From an uncultured Clostridia bacterium (GTDB taxonomy: Bacteria > Bacillota > Clostridia > Christensenellales > UBA1242), in NCBI GenBank assembly GCA_944362705.1, contig CALVTO010000003.1, forward strand, positions 1 through 64,000: a stretch of 64,000 nucleotides of DNA. The letters are read 5' to 3'. Position numbers and translations under genes: made by a program. Positions within the stretch are counted from its first letter, which is position 1; the number at the start of each line of letters is the position of its first letter. Shown here one piece after another: positions 50,924-59,661 of this stretch. The notes below the pieces were generated by a model. It was not told where the DNA came from. It saw only the letters and a program-made list of their open reading frames with translations, and did no database searches.

Positions 50924-51895
50924 TTATAAATATTTTTGATAAAATGTAACGATTTTTCTAAATGGGATGATATTTGTTTGGTCGTACAAATCTGTATGCA
51001 CAGCGTTTGGTATAAGCAATAATTTTTTGTTTTTACCTTTTAATTTTGCAAAAGCATCTTTTGTAAAATAGCAAGAGTGGGCTTTTTCTCCGTGAATCAT
51101 CAATACTGCACTTTGAATTTCGTTGCTGTACGCACAAATAGGCATGTTAATAAACGACAACGCAGAAGTTATATTCCAGCCTTGGTTGGAATTTAATGAA
51201 CGCTTATGATACCCGCGCTTTGTTTTATAATATGCATAATAATCTTTTACAAAGTCAGGTGCGTCTTGTGGAAGTGGATCTACCACGCCACCTGCACGGG
51301 CATACGTAGAAGACATATAGTCTTTGGTGCGTTGTTCGTTTAAAGTTTGTTTTAGTTTATATCTATCTTTTTCATTATTATTTGCATCAAAATACCCATT
51401 GGCATTTATACGGCTCATATCGTACATGGTAATAGTTACCGTTGCACAAATACGCGTATCTATAGCTGCCGCATTTAGTGCCATGCCACCCCAACCACAA
51501 ATACCAAGAATACCAATTTTCCTAGAATCAACACGTGGGCATGTAGACAAATAATCTACCGCTGCACAAAAATCTTCTGTGTTGATATCTGGGGAAGCTA
51601 CGTTCCTTGGAAAACCCCCACTCTCTCCCGTAAACGATGGATCAAACGCTATAGTAAAAAACCCTTGTTCTGCTAATGTTTGCGCATACAAGCCCGAGCA
51701 TTGTTCTTTTACTGCGCCAAAAGGACCACATACAGCTACAGCTGGCAGTTTGCCACTACTTTGTTTAGGCTCGTATACATCTGCCACCAAAGATATACCA
51801 TAGCGATTATGGAACACAATTTTTCTATGTTGAACTTTTTCACTTTTTGCAAAGGTTTTATCCCACTTTTTTTCAAGTTTTAATTTTTCTTTCAT
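50924..51895 (-). CDS. Alpha/beta hydrolase with Cys nucleophile
   Basis: A 323-residue cytosolic alpha/beta hydrolase resembling dienelactone hydrolase-like and YcjY-like proteins. The nucleophile elbow is GICGWGG, so Cys replaces Ser. The His is in PNAVHTDLYD. The segment FDPSFTGESGGFPRN is family-typical. The substrate is unknown. It heads a two-gene unit with the flavodoxin. AAGGAG precedes the ATG. Confidence 0.8.
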   Translation of the reverse strand: MKEKLKLEKKWDKTFAKSEKVQHRKIVFHNRYGISLVADVYEPKQSSGKLPAVAVCGPFGAVKEQCSGLYAQTLAEQGFFTIAFDPSFTGESGGFPRNVASPDINTEDFCAAVDYLSTCPRVDSRKIGILGICGWGGMALNAAAIDTRICATVTITMYDMSRINANGYFDANNNEKDRYKLKQTLNEQRTKDYMSSTYARAGGVVDPLPQDAPDFVKDYYAYYKTKRGYHKRSLNSNQGWNITSALSFINMPICAYSNEIQSAVLMIHGEKAHSCYFTKDAFAKLKGKNKKLLLIPNAVHTDLYDQTNIIPFRKIVTFYQKYL

Positions 51896-52080
51896 GTAAA
51901 CTTCTCCTTGATTTTATTTTTGGTAAACTTAATTTTTTATTATTAAAGAACCTTTTCCTTGAAATTCGCTTGTACATTACAAAACTACAATAAAAAGCGG
52001 TTTTTAGCATACGTGCAATTTCTTTTATGTATTGTACCACACCTTATCATTTTTCGTAAATAAAAATAAGCCACAAGGGC

Positions 52081-53898
52081 TTATTCTACGGTTACACTTT
52101 TTGCTAGGTTTCTTGGTTTATCTATATTCGTGCCTTTACACAGGCTTAGCTCATAACTTAACAACTGCATAGGGACTATGGCAACACTTGCGCTAAACAA
52201 CGGGAGTACGGGTGGTAAAAGTATAGACACATGTTTTATACCTTGAGGTAAAGGACTTGTGGTTATAGCGACCAATTGTGCACCTCTACTTTGCGCTTCT
52301 ACCATATTGCTTATGGTTTTTTCTGCAATATCAGGTTGCGTAAGACATGCAAGCAACAATGTGTTGGGCTCGATTAAACTAATAGGGCCATGTTTTAACT
52401 CACCCGACGGGTATGCTTCGGCATGTATGTAACTTACTTCTTTAATTTTTAACGCACCTTCTAGCAAAGTAGCGTAATCAAGCGCTCTGCCTACTAAAAA
52501 CATTTGCGATTGTTGAAAATATTGTTTTGCAATGTGTTGTATGGTTTGCCGTTGCTGTAAAACCTGCGCAATATAAGATGGTATTTTTTTTAGTTCTGTG
52601 AGTAATGTTTGCAAATTTTTACAATGCAATGCTCTTTTTTCGCGCGCCAAGACAAGTGCCAACACATACCCAACCACCAATTGGGCACTATATGCTTTGG
52701 TGGTTGCCACCGAAATTTCAGGCCCTGCTTGTGTATAAATAGCATGATGCACTTCACGCGAGATGCTTGAATGCATAGCATTAACCACACCTAACGTAAA
52801 ACAGCCCATTTGTTTGGCTTTTACAACACTTGCAAGCGTATCGGCCGTTTCGCCTGATTGGCTAATTGCAACCACAACGGTATGCTTAGGTAAAACAAAT
52901 GTGCCATAGCGAAACTCCGAAGCACACACAGCTTGCGCCGAAACCCCAGCTATTTGTTGCACAACTTGCGCAAGGGTAACACCTACATGGTAAGCCGAAC
53001 CGCAACCTAAAAACAGAACATGCTGTACTTGTTTACAGTAAGCACGTGTAAGACCTAACGTGGACACGGTAAGTTTTTGTTTTGGCAACATATACGCAAG
53101 TGTTTTTTCAACAGCTTGCGGCTGTTCGTATATTTCTTTTTCTAAATAATGCGTATAATTATGTTTATGAAAGAAAGTATTCTGCAATGGCTTAGGCATA
53201 TATTTTATTTTAATAGCTTTACCTTTCTGATTATATATTTTGATGTGCTGATTGGTAACACACGCATATTCAAAATTTTGCATAACATACACACGTTGTA
53301 TGCTAGATGATAACGCAGATATATCCGACGCAAGCATAGCCTCTTGTGGGCCTTGCCCAACCACCAGCGGGCTATCTTTTTTAACAGCATATAGCGTATG
53401 TAAAGCGCCCGCAAACCACACAACCAACGCATACGAGCCTTGCGCCACGCGCATAAATTGTTGCAAAGCGTTGTGCATATTTTGTTGGTTTTGTTGCAAA
53501 GTGTATTCCAGCCAATTGGCAACAACTTCGGTATCGGTTTGAGAAGCAAAGGTACACCCTTTTTGTTGCAATTCGGCTTTTAGTTGTTGGTAGTTTTCAA
53601 TAATACCGTTATGCACCACAACCACTTTACCCCCACAAGAAACGTGGGGGTGCGCATTCACTACACTAGCCATGCCATGGGTTGCCCAACGCGTATGCCC
53701 CATACCGCAACACCCTTGCAAACTTTGTTGTTGCAAACAAGTTAAATCCCCTTTTTGTTTACACACTTGCATGCACCCTTGTGCGGTTTGTATAGCTACG
53801 CCTGCAGAACCGTACCCACGATACTCTCATTTTTTTAGCCCCTGCAATAAAAACGGCTGAGCTTCTTTATGCCCCACATACCCTACAATACCACACAT
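52081..53898 (-). pseudogene. glmS: Glucosamine-6-phosphate synthase with in-frame TGA
   Basis: A 606-codon frame covering the whole of GlmS, which makes glucosamine-6-phosphate from fructose-6-phosphate and glutamine for cell wall synthesis. It starts MCGIVGYVG with the catalytic Cys and ends with the usual PRNLAKSVTVE. SIS domains are intact (SQSGETADT, EISVATTKAYS, YPSGELKHGP). Codon 24 is TGA (53829-53827), where family members have a sense codon (LKRLEYRGYDS is typical), and the nearby YDSAG is YGSAG. Translation from the next ATG (53772) would lose the glutaminase start. It is a pseudogene, a sequencing error or a readthrough case. Confidence 0.8.
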
Positions 53899-53962
53899 AT
53901 TTGTTACTCCTTATGGTTGTAGTATATGCAAACCCGTTGCCGTTTGTTTGAAATAAAGGCAT

Positions 53963-53987
53963 AAAAAAAGCCCCGCAGGGCTTTTTT
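53963..53987 (-). terminator. Terminator of the large lipoprotein gene
   Basis: AAAAAAAGCCC-CGCA-GGGCTTTTTT between the lipoprotein stop and glmS. Confidence 0.8.
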
Positions 53988-56205
53988 ATGCTTCACTTGT
54001 TGAAGCGTATACGGTTAACGACAAGGTCTCCGATGGACAATACATTTCGTTATTTGATGTAAATACAAGGAAGTAATTTCGGTTTCCTTCTGGCGCGTCA
54101 ATAAGTGTTGAAACGTCTATTTCTTCACCCGGTTTACTCGCACCACCACCGTAAGCACATATTTTCCATGAGCCGTATGCATTTGTTAGAGTATCCGTAT
54201 TGATATAATCTTCAAACTTGAACTGTGCTCCACTTGTTTGGGTAAGGGTGATGCTGTTCGAATTGTCATTAAGGACCGTTCTTTCTGTTGTAGATACGTA
54301 ATCCGTTGTTTTCAACGTATATTTGCTTACAGCGGCAGTGGCTTCTATTTGAATATCTGTGTTATAGAAAGCTCCATCGGCTGTGCCGTTAATGGTAAAT
54401 GTTGCGGTAGGGTATGAACCAGACATTTTAGTTACCGTAGCTGTGCATTGAATGTATACTTGGCCATTGTTGCTTTCCGTGCCTATGGTAAACGTAGCAT
54501 TTTCAAGCGTCACCGCGCTATTTGGCGCCATAGATAATTGTAAACTTTCTACATCAATCACCGAATCATCGGTTAACGTGCCGTATGAAGACATGGTACT
54601 ACCCGTCCATTGTAGCGGAACTTTTATGACCACAGTTCCATTTGGACTTGGTGTAACCGTTGGCGTAGAAGCATTAGAATCTTTATCGATTGTCGATTTA
54701 TTCATAGTTAGCGTGCCTGCAGTTGCGTTACCCTCGACAAGAACTGCCTCCGTATATTTTGCTCGTACTTTTACCGTATAAGTTCCTAGTTGTATCTGGG
54801 TTTTTGCCATTGTTAACCAAAAAGAATTACCATCATGCTCCACTTGCGTACCTGCATCGTATGGTACTTCTTCCCCATTAAGCAACAAACCAAAAGAAAC
54901 TACGTTGTAGATATCTATACCATTTGAAAGACCTGTTGCTTGTAAAACAAATCGATTTTCGTTGTTAGACGAGTTTGCAAGAAATTCATGCACGCTTACT
55001 GTTTTTGTTACTGCTTTATTTACAGAAATAGTAACTGGCGTAATATTAAATTGTACATTTACGTTTAACCCTGATATATCAAACCCTTCGAGATAATATG
55101 TTTCGGTTGAGCCTATTTTTTTAATCCAACTATAAGCCGTACAGCTATGCGCATATTTTTGATCGTTAGATGTTGCATAATGAATAGAATCTGGTAAATT
55201 TACCCATTGTTCGCCAAAATAGAAATTTTCAGCAGAGTAAGTGTTGCCTTTTGTATCTTGAATAGATAACGCCGACGATAACGCAACATCAAACCCATTG
55301 CCTGCAAGAGAACCGACAGGTATGCCATTAAGCATTTCGTCTAGTGTTTTATAGGACAAATTCATTTCTTTTGCAATGTTGCCTGTAGTTTCGGTTAATA
55401 CCGTTTTTGTAATTGTTAATCCAACACCATGCACTGTAAACTGTTCATTATAATTGTTGCTTGCTGGCACTTTAGCAATAAGCACATAGTCTCCTGGGGA
55501 AAGAAGCGTAGTGTATAAGTCAATTTTATAAGCTTCGTTAAGTAAAGTTTGCGCTTGGGCTGTGTTTGGCAAACTATACTTACCTACACCCGATTCTCCA
55601 CATTCTTGTTGCACGCGTTGCCATTCGGTTAAAGTGATATAGTATATATCTGTACTTTCTGGCGTATAAGTAGTTTTACCAACTACGGTAAGTTTATCGA
55701 TAAAACTTTCTAGTTCTGGATTGTTTGCGTAATCCCAAGAATAGGTTGGTTGTTGGTTTTTAAAACGAAGTGCAAAATTACCGCCTGCCCCTGCTGCGTG
55801 TACATTAATAGGCACAATAATTTGTTGTTTGCCATACGTAATAAACATTTCATATACGCCTGCTTGGTAATTATTAGATTCAGGCAATGCAGGCAGTTCC
55901 ACACGTTCTTCATCGAGCGCGTCCATCGTTTTATAAGTGTATGTAATTTTTAAACTGCTATCTGTTAAAGCAAGTATTTTTGTAGAAGCATCACTATATG
56001 TTACCTTTAAAGATATGCCATTTAATGGTTCTATAACCGAGCCATAGGTGTAGTCAAACCAATGCACTTCTTCACCCGTTGAACGCACTAATGTAATGTT
56101 AGACACTGTTGGCGCTGAATCGGTTTTATTGCAAGAAGCAAACAAAAACAGACTTGGCAACAAAACAACCATTAGCACCAACATAGTTAAAATTTTCTTT
56201 TTCAT
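53986..56205 (-). CDS. Large surface lipoprotein, beta-rich
   Basis: A 739-residue secreted protein. Residues 1-25 form a signal peptide with lipobox FASC (Cys25), followed by several predicted beta-sandwich domains with Ser/Thr-rich content (segments such as GISLKVTYSDAS, YTVKVRAKYTEA and VTVTPSPNGTVVIKV). Repeated TVKV/TATVT strands suggest Ig-like or MBG-type modules. No catalytic motif is seen. It is probably anchored to the outer face of the membrane. A start with GGGGGAAC upstream fits. It lies upstream of glmS on the same strand. Confidence 0.72.
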   Translation of the reverse strand: MKKKILTMLVLMVVLLPSLFLFASCNKTDSAPTVSNITLVRSTGEEVHWFDYTYGSVIEPLNGISLKVTYSDASTKILALTDSSLKITYTYKTMDALDEERVELPALPESNNYQAGVYEMFITYGKQQIIVPINVHAAGAGGNFALRFKNQQPTYSWDYANNPELESFIDKLTVVGKTTYTPESTDIYYITLTEWQRVQQECGESGVGKYSLPNTAQAQTLLNEAYKIDLYTTLLSPGDYVLIAKVPASNNYNEQFTVHGVGLTITKTVLTETTGNIAKEMNLSYKTLDEMLNGIPVGSLAGNGFDVALSSALSIQDTKGNTYSAENFYFGEQWVNLPDSIHYATSNDQKYAHSCTAYSWIKKIGSTETYYLEGFDISGLNVNVQFNITPVTISVNKAVTKTVSVHEFLANSSNNENRFVLQATGLSNGIDIYNVVSFGLLLNGEEVPYDAGTQVEHDGNSFWLTMAKTQIQLGTYTVKVRAKYTEAVLVEGNATAGTLTMNKSTIDKDSNASTPTVTPSPNGTVVIKVPLQWTGSTMSSYGTLTDDSVIDVESLQLSMAPNSAVTLENATFTIGTESNNGQVYIQCTATVTKMSGSYPTATFTINGTADGAFYNTDIQIEATAAVSKYTLKTTDYVSTTERTVLNDNSNSITLTQTSGAQFKFEDYINTDTLTNAYGSWKICAYGGGASKPGEEIDVSTLIDAPEGNRNYFLVFTSNNEMYCPSETLSLTVYASTSEA

Positions 56206-56306
56206 ACCGTTCCCCCTGTATATTCTTTGTTATATTATAACATATTTATGGTGGTACACCAAATAAATAGACATAGAATATGCATATTATTAGTTTAACC
56301 CTCATC

Positions 56307-56335
56307 TTGATTATTTACACAGAATATGCTATATT
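56307..56335 (+). promoter_or_regulatory. Promoter of the Fic-like gene
   Basis: TTGATT (56307-56312), 17 bp, TATATT (56330-56335). The leader would be about 12 nt and carries GGAG. Confidence 0.6.
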
Positions 56336-56352
56336 TTGTATGGAGATTAGTT

Positions 56353-57339
56353 ATGGAACAAAAACAAGTACACAGACATATTCATGATGAAGTTCATTAT
56401 ACATTTGAAAATAATACACTCGCGTTGCAACAAGTTGATGTACAAAAAGACGAATTATGGAAACTTGTGCAAGAAAATCAATGTCAACCACTCATTGATG
56501 AACTTAATCAGGAAGCAGAAACTGACTTTATTTTATTTTCTTCACAAGAAATGGCTGAATTTTTTCAAAAACATCCTCATTTTAAAATTATAAAAACCAC
56601 ACCACCGCCAAAAGAAATGATTCTTTCAACAAACCTAAACGAAAAGGACTTCCCTTTTCAATTATTTGCTTATGATGTGGCTTATGTTGAAAAAAAGCCA
56701 ATGCAATTAGAACCTTTTGAAGAAGCACCAGAAATGGTAACCATTGGCGAACATAAGGGTGAATGGCTTCGTTTTTTTCAAGTGCCTTTACCTAGCAAAC
56801 CATTTGCTGTTTTTTATCATTTAGCACAAGATATAAAAAATGGGCGGATATTAGATTCTGTTTATGTAAGCGATTTACATTATTACTTTTATCAGCATAC
56901 CAAAATGAAGGGCATTGCCGGCATGTTACGAACCGGTGGATTTTGTTTTATGAAGCATTTCGAATACAAAGTTCCGGGCCGAACGCTAGATGAAGTTGAT
57001 GGCTTTTTAAATAATTTGTTCGAAAATTACCAAAGCCGTTGGCAAAATTTACATCCTATTGAAAAAGCAGTAAGTTTACATAACGAAATGATAGCTTTAC
57101 AACCATTTCACGATGGGAATAAACGTATAGCCCGTTTAGTTTTAAATTCTATATTACTTGAACACGGTTATCCTACCATTCAACTACGTCAGGGACAAAA
57201 CGCATTATATGTGCAAGCTGTGAAAGAAGGGGTTTTATATCAAAACGGACAACCTATGTTTACCCTAGTAATGCAACAAGTAAAAAAGCAATTAGAAAAA
57301 TACAAAGAAGCCGTTCAAGCATGCAGTATGAACAGATAA
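56353..57339 (+). CDS. Fic/Fido-domain protein with Gln for the catalytic His
   Basis: A 328-residue protein with a C-terminal Fic fold. The active-site loop reads LQPFHDGNKRIAR, where the canonical sequence is HPFx(D/E)GNGRxxR: the catalytic His is Gln (codon CAA). The rest of the loop is intact, so it may still bind nucleotide but should be inactive as an AMP transferase. Residues 1-190 have no recognised domain. ALYVQAVKEG follows the loop. The start at 56353 follows GGAG. An upstream in-frame ATG at 56326 lies before the predicted transcription start. Confidence 0.8.
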   Translation: MEQKQVHRHIHDEVHYTFENNTLALQQVDVQKDELWKLVQENQCQPLIDELNQEAETDFILFSSQEMAEFFQKHPHFKIIKTTPPPKEMILSTNLNEKDFPFQLFAYDVAYVEKKPMQLEPFEEAPEMVTIGEHKGEWLRFFQVPLPSKPFAVFYHLAQDIKNGRILDSVYVSDLHYYFYQHTKMKGIAGMLRTGGFCFMKHFEYKVPGRTLDEVDGFLNNLFENYQSRWQNLHPIEKAVSLHNEMIALQPFHDGNKRIARLVLNSILLEHGYPTIQLRQGQNALYVQAVKEGVLYQNGQPMFTLVMQQVKKQLEKYKEAVQACSMNR

Positions 57340-57368
57340 AAAAAAGAAGTGTAAACACTTCTTTTTTA
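57339..57368 (+). terminator. Terminator between Fic-like and membrane protein genes
   Basis: AAAAAAAGAAGTG / CACTTCTTTTTT, overlapping the converging gene ends. Confidence 0.75.
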
Positions 57369-57971
57369 TATTTCTTCTTTTGGTTTAGCCGATTCTTTTT
57401 CGTTTTGTTTTTCGCAACCCTTCACAGAACGTTTAGAGTATTGATAATCTAGCAATTTATAAACAACGAAACCTATAACACATACCATGAGTGTAAGGAA
57501 AAACCCTGCGCCAAAACGTAAACCCATTCGAGAAACGGCACTTATATCTTTTTCCACAACTTGATTTAACGAAATTAAAACAATGCTAAAAATTAACAAT
57601 AACACTTGCAACCCAGCGTAAATGTACCATAAAATTTCGCCAACGGTTTTTGTTTTCGTTTTACCTATAGTTTCCGGAAATTTTTGAAAATTACCAAATG
57701 TTTTAAACACTCCACACAGGCCATACACAAGCATGGCTATTGCTATAAGCAAGGTGAATATTTGCAACAAAGAACATATAATGCCCGCAAACCCGCCTTG
57801 CCACAAATCTAACATTTTGTACCCACTAATATTTCCTGTTTGTTCTACAAACACTACGCCGTATTCCATGGAAATATACCCTTTTAAATAAGGCAAAAAC
57901 ATAAATAGAAATTGTAACAACGCAAACCCTGCTGTAAAAATATAAATAAGATTTTGTTTAATTTTTTGCAT
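57366..57971 (-). CDS. Membrane protein with four helices, unknown
   Basis: A 201-residue protein with four hydrophobic helices (about 8-30, 58-88, 110-133 and 148-170) and a charged C-terminal tail ending in KQNEKESAKPKEEI. AAGGAG precedes the ATG. It is separated by a terminator from the upstream LURP-one operon, so it is its own unit. It is not recognised. Confidence 0.65.
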   Translation of the reverse strand: MQKIKQNLIYIFTAGFALLQFLFMFLPYLKGYISMEYGVVFVEQTGNISGYKMLDLWQGGFAGIICSLLQIFTLLIAIAMLVYGLCGVFKTFGNFQKFPETIGKTKTKTVGEILWYIYAGLQVLLLIFSIVLISLNQVVEKDISAVSRMGLRFGAGFFLTLMVCVIGFVVYKLLDYQYSKRSVKGCEKQNEKESAKPKEEI

Positions 57972-58061
57972 ACTTCCGCTCCTTTTTATTTTACTTTATA
58001 GAATTTTATAAAGTTCTATTATAGTATATCATAATTTTTTGCAAATGGGAACCCCTTTTTA

Positions 58062-58090
58062 AAAAAAACAACCCCGTAGGGTTGTTTTTT
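58062..58090 (-). terminator. Terminator of the LURP-one operon
   Basis: AAAAACAACCC / GGGTTGTTTTT at the stop of the gene at 58089. Confidence 0.8.
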
Positions 58091-58571
58091 ATCTGCTTGC
58101 TCTATCAACAATGTTGTCGATGGCGATAACAAACGCGATCATGAATGGAGCGTTTTCTGGATTTTCGACATTTACTTCAAAACTATTGACTATAAAGTTT
58201 AATTCGCGCTTAATGGTTCCTATAACTTCTCCGTTTTTAATAACAGAAAAGTTCCAACCAAACACAGACCCGTCGATAGCGTATTCATCTTCGGTACCTT
58301 GTACTGAATAGTCGTTTTTAATTGCAAATTTACGTTTTACTTTTAAAAGCTTGTTACCTTCGGCATCGTAAATAAAAGCACTTTTCATAAAGAAATGCCA
58401 ATATTTATTGCGAACCATAAATAAACGATTATCTTCCATATCGCATATATATTTTTTACGCGTAATAGAAAAAATTTTACCTTTTACTTTATAAATCGGT
58501 TCTTTATTTTCATCTAAAACTTCTGAACTTCCACCCCAAGATAAGAATTTGTTTTTTACATAGAATTTCAT
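58089..58571 (-). CDS. LURP-one-related (YxjI-like) protein
   Basis: A 160-residue soluble protein with the LURP-one/scramblase-like beta-barrel pattern: a SSEVLDENKEPIYKVKGK start, a repeat-like YICDMEDNRLFMVR and the segment EYAIDGSVFGWNFSVI. The function in bacteria is unknown. It is the last gene of a three-gene operon (59537-58089) with two membrane proteins and 3- to 15-nt gaps. AAAGGAG precedes the ATG. Confidence 0.8.
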   Translation of the reverse strand: MKFYVKNKFLSWGGSSEVLDENKEPIYKVKGKIFSITRKKYICDMEDNRLFMVRNKYWHFFMKSAFIYDAEGNKLLKVKRKFAIKNDYSVQGTEDEYAIDGSVFGWNFSVIKNGEVIGTIKRELNFIVNSFEVNVENPENAPFMIAFVIAIDNIVDRASR

Positions 58572-58586
58572 ATATAATCTCCTTTT

Positions 58587-59087
58587 TTATACTAAACATA
58601 CCACAAGAACAATAACTGCAACAATCCAACATGCAACTTTTGTTGCAATTAAAATTTTTTTACGCTTTTTTACTTCCTTATGAAACGTATACACGTTGCT
58701 TTCATTATCTTCAAAAGCACCTTCTTTTGCCGTTAAGGCTTTGCCGTTTGGCGTAGGTTTTTCCATGACAAGTTCCAATTTACTTGTTTCAAGTACATTG
58801 ATTTTTCCTTTATAACTTAAAGAATAATCGTTGCTTTTTATTTTCCATGAATCAAAAATTCCAAATACGCTCACAATAAAAAACAACATAGACATAATAA
58901 ACCAATGTTTGTAAGTAAGTTCGTTGGGTACAGTATAAACGGAAATTTCCGCTTCGGGTTGCTCTACCTGAATATTGGCCATGTAATGCCCAAACTCGTT
59001 TTTCTTTAATTTTACATTTTTACCATTCACTCGCACAATAGGGCGGAATGCGGCTTGTTGTTTTAATTTAAGTTGTAATGTATGCAT
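58587..59087 (-). CDS. Membrane protein, unknown
   Basis: A 166-residue protein with a short soluble N-terminal region (about 1-55), a first helix near 63-80, a soluble loop with beta strands and a C-terminal helix (about 148-165). GAGGGTG precedes the ATG. It is translated 3 nt after the upstream membrane gene and 15 nt before the LURP-one gene. No family was recognised. Confidence 0.62.
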   Translation of the reverse strand: MHTLQLKLKQQAAFRPIVRVNGKNVKLKKNEFGHYMANIQVEQPEAEISVYTVPNELTYKHWFIMSMLFFIVSVFGIFDSWKIKSNDYSLSYKGKINVLETSKLELVMEKPTPNGKALTAKEGAFEDNESNVYTFHKEVKKRKKILIATKVACWIVAVIVLVVCLV

Positions 59088-59090
59088 GGC

Positions 59091-59537
59091 TTACACCCTC
59101 CCCGAAATGAGTACCACAATAACTAAAGCAATTAAAAGCGCAAACATAACACCAAGCACAATTAAACGTGTTTTTGATTTTGTATTTTGCCTATCTGGTA
59201 AAAGCAAAATAAAGGAAGCAATGAGTGCGGCTGCTGTAACTGCTACTATATATGGAAATGCTTGCATCATTTTTTCCATGACATCTACTAAGCCTTGGTT
59301 GAAAAGCAAATCTTTGGTGTTGCTTAAAAATTTTCTGTAATTTTCAAAGGTTAACACAGTCCCAAGGGTAAACACAACACTAATAAAAGCAAAAAATACA
59401 AAAAATAGAAGCGCGACTACCCACAATACACCACTTGCAATGCAGGCTAAGGCCAAAACAACACCCGCTATACCTATGTTAAAAAAGATGGAACCAAAGT
59501 GGCCAAGGTATTGCCTAGTGATTTCATAACGATTCAT
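59091..59537 (-). CDS. Membrane protein, unknown
   Basis: A 148-residue protein with four likely helices and no soluble domain (segments near 17-35, 38-60, 88-108 and 122-145). The start at 59537 has GGAG 7 nt upstream. It is the first gene of the three-gene LURP-one operon, with TTGACA and an AT-rich -10 region upstream. Confidence 0.62.
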   Translation of the reverse strand: MNRYEITRQYLGHFGSIFFNIGIAGVVLALACIASGVLWVVALLFFVFFAFISVVFTLGTVLTFENYRKFLSNTKDLLFNQGLVDVMEKMMQAFPYIVAVTAAALIASFILLLPDRQNTKSKTRLIVLGVMFALLIALVIVVLISGRV

Positions 59538-59634
59538 ACGCGTTCTCCAAATATCTATTATTAACATATTATAAAAAAATAACCAATATGTCAAATAGTT
59601 TTTTTTATAAATGCAAATTTATAAAAAAACAATA

Positions 59635-59661
59635 AAAAACAAGGCTTATTGCCTTGTTTTT
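59635..59661 (-). terminator. Terminator of ileS
   Basis: AAAAACAAGGC / GCCTTGTTTTT around a TTATT loop at the end of ileS. Confidence 0.8.

Noticed and set aside
53827-53829. TGA in glmS read as selenocysteine or as a sense codon in a modified code
   Set aside because: The position is normally Leu-type and not catalytic, and TGA is used as the ordinary stop in mrnC, trxB and prfB in this window.
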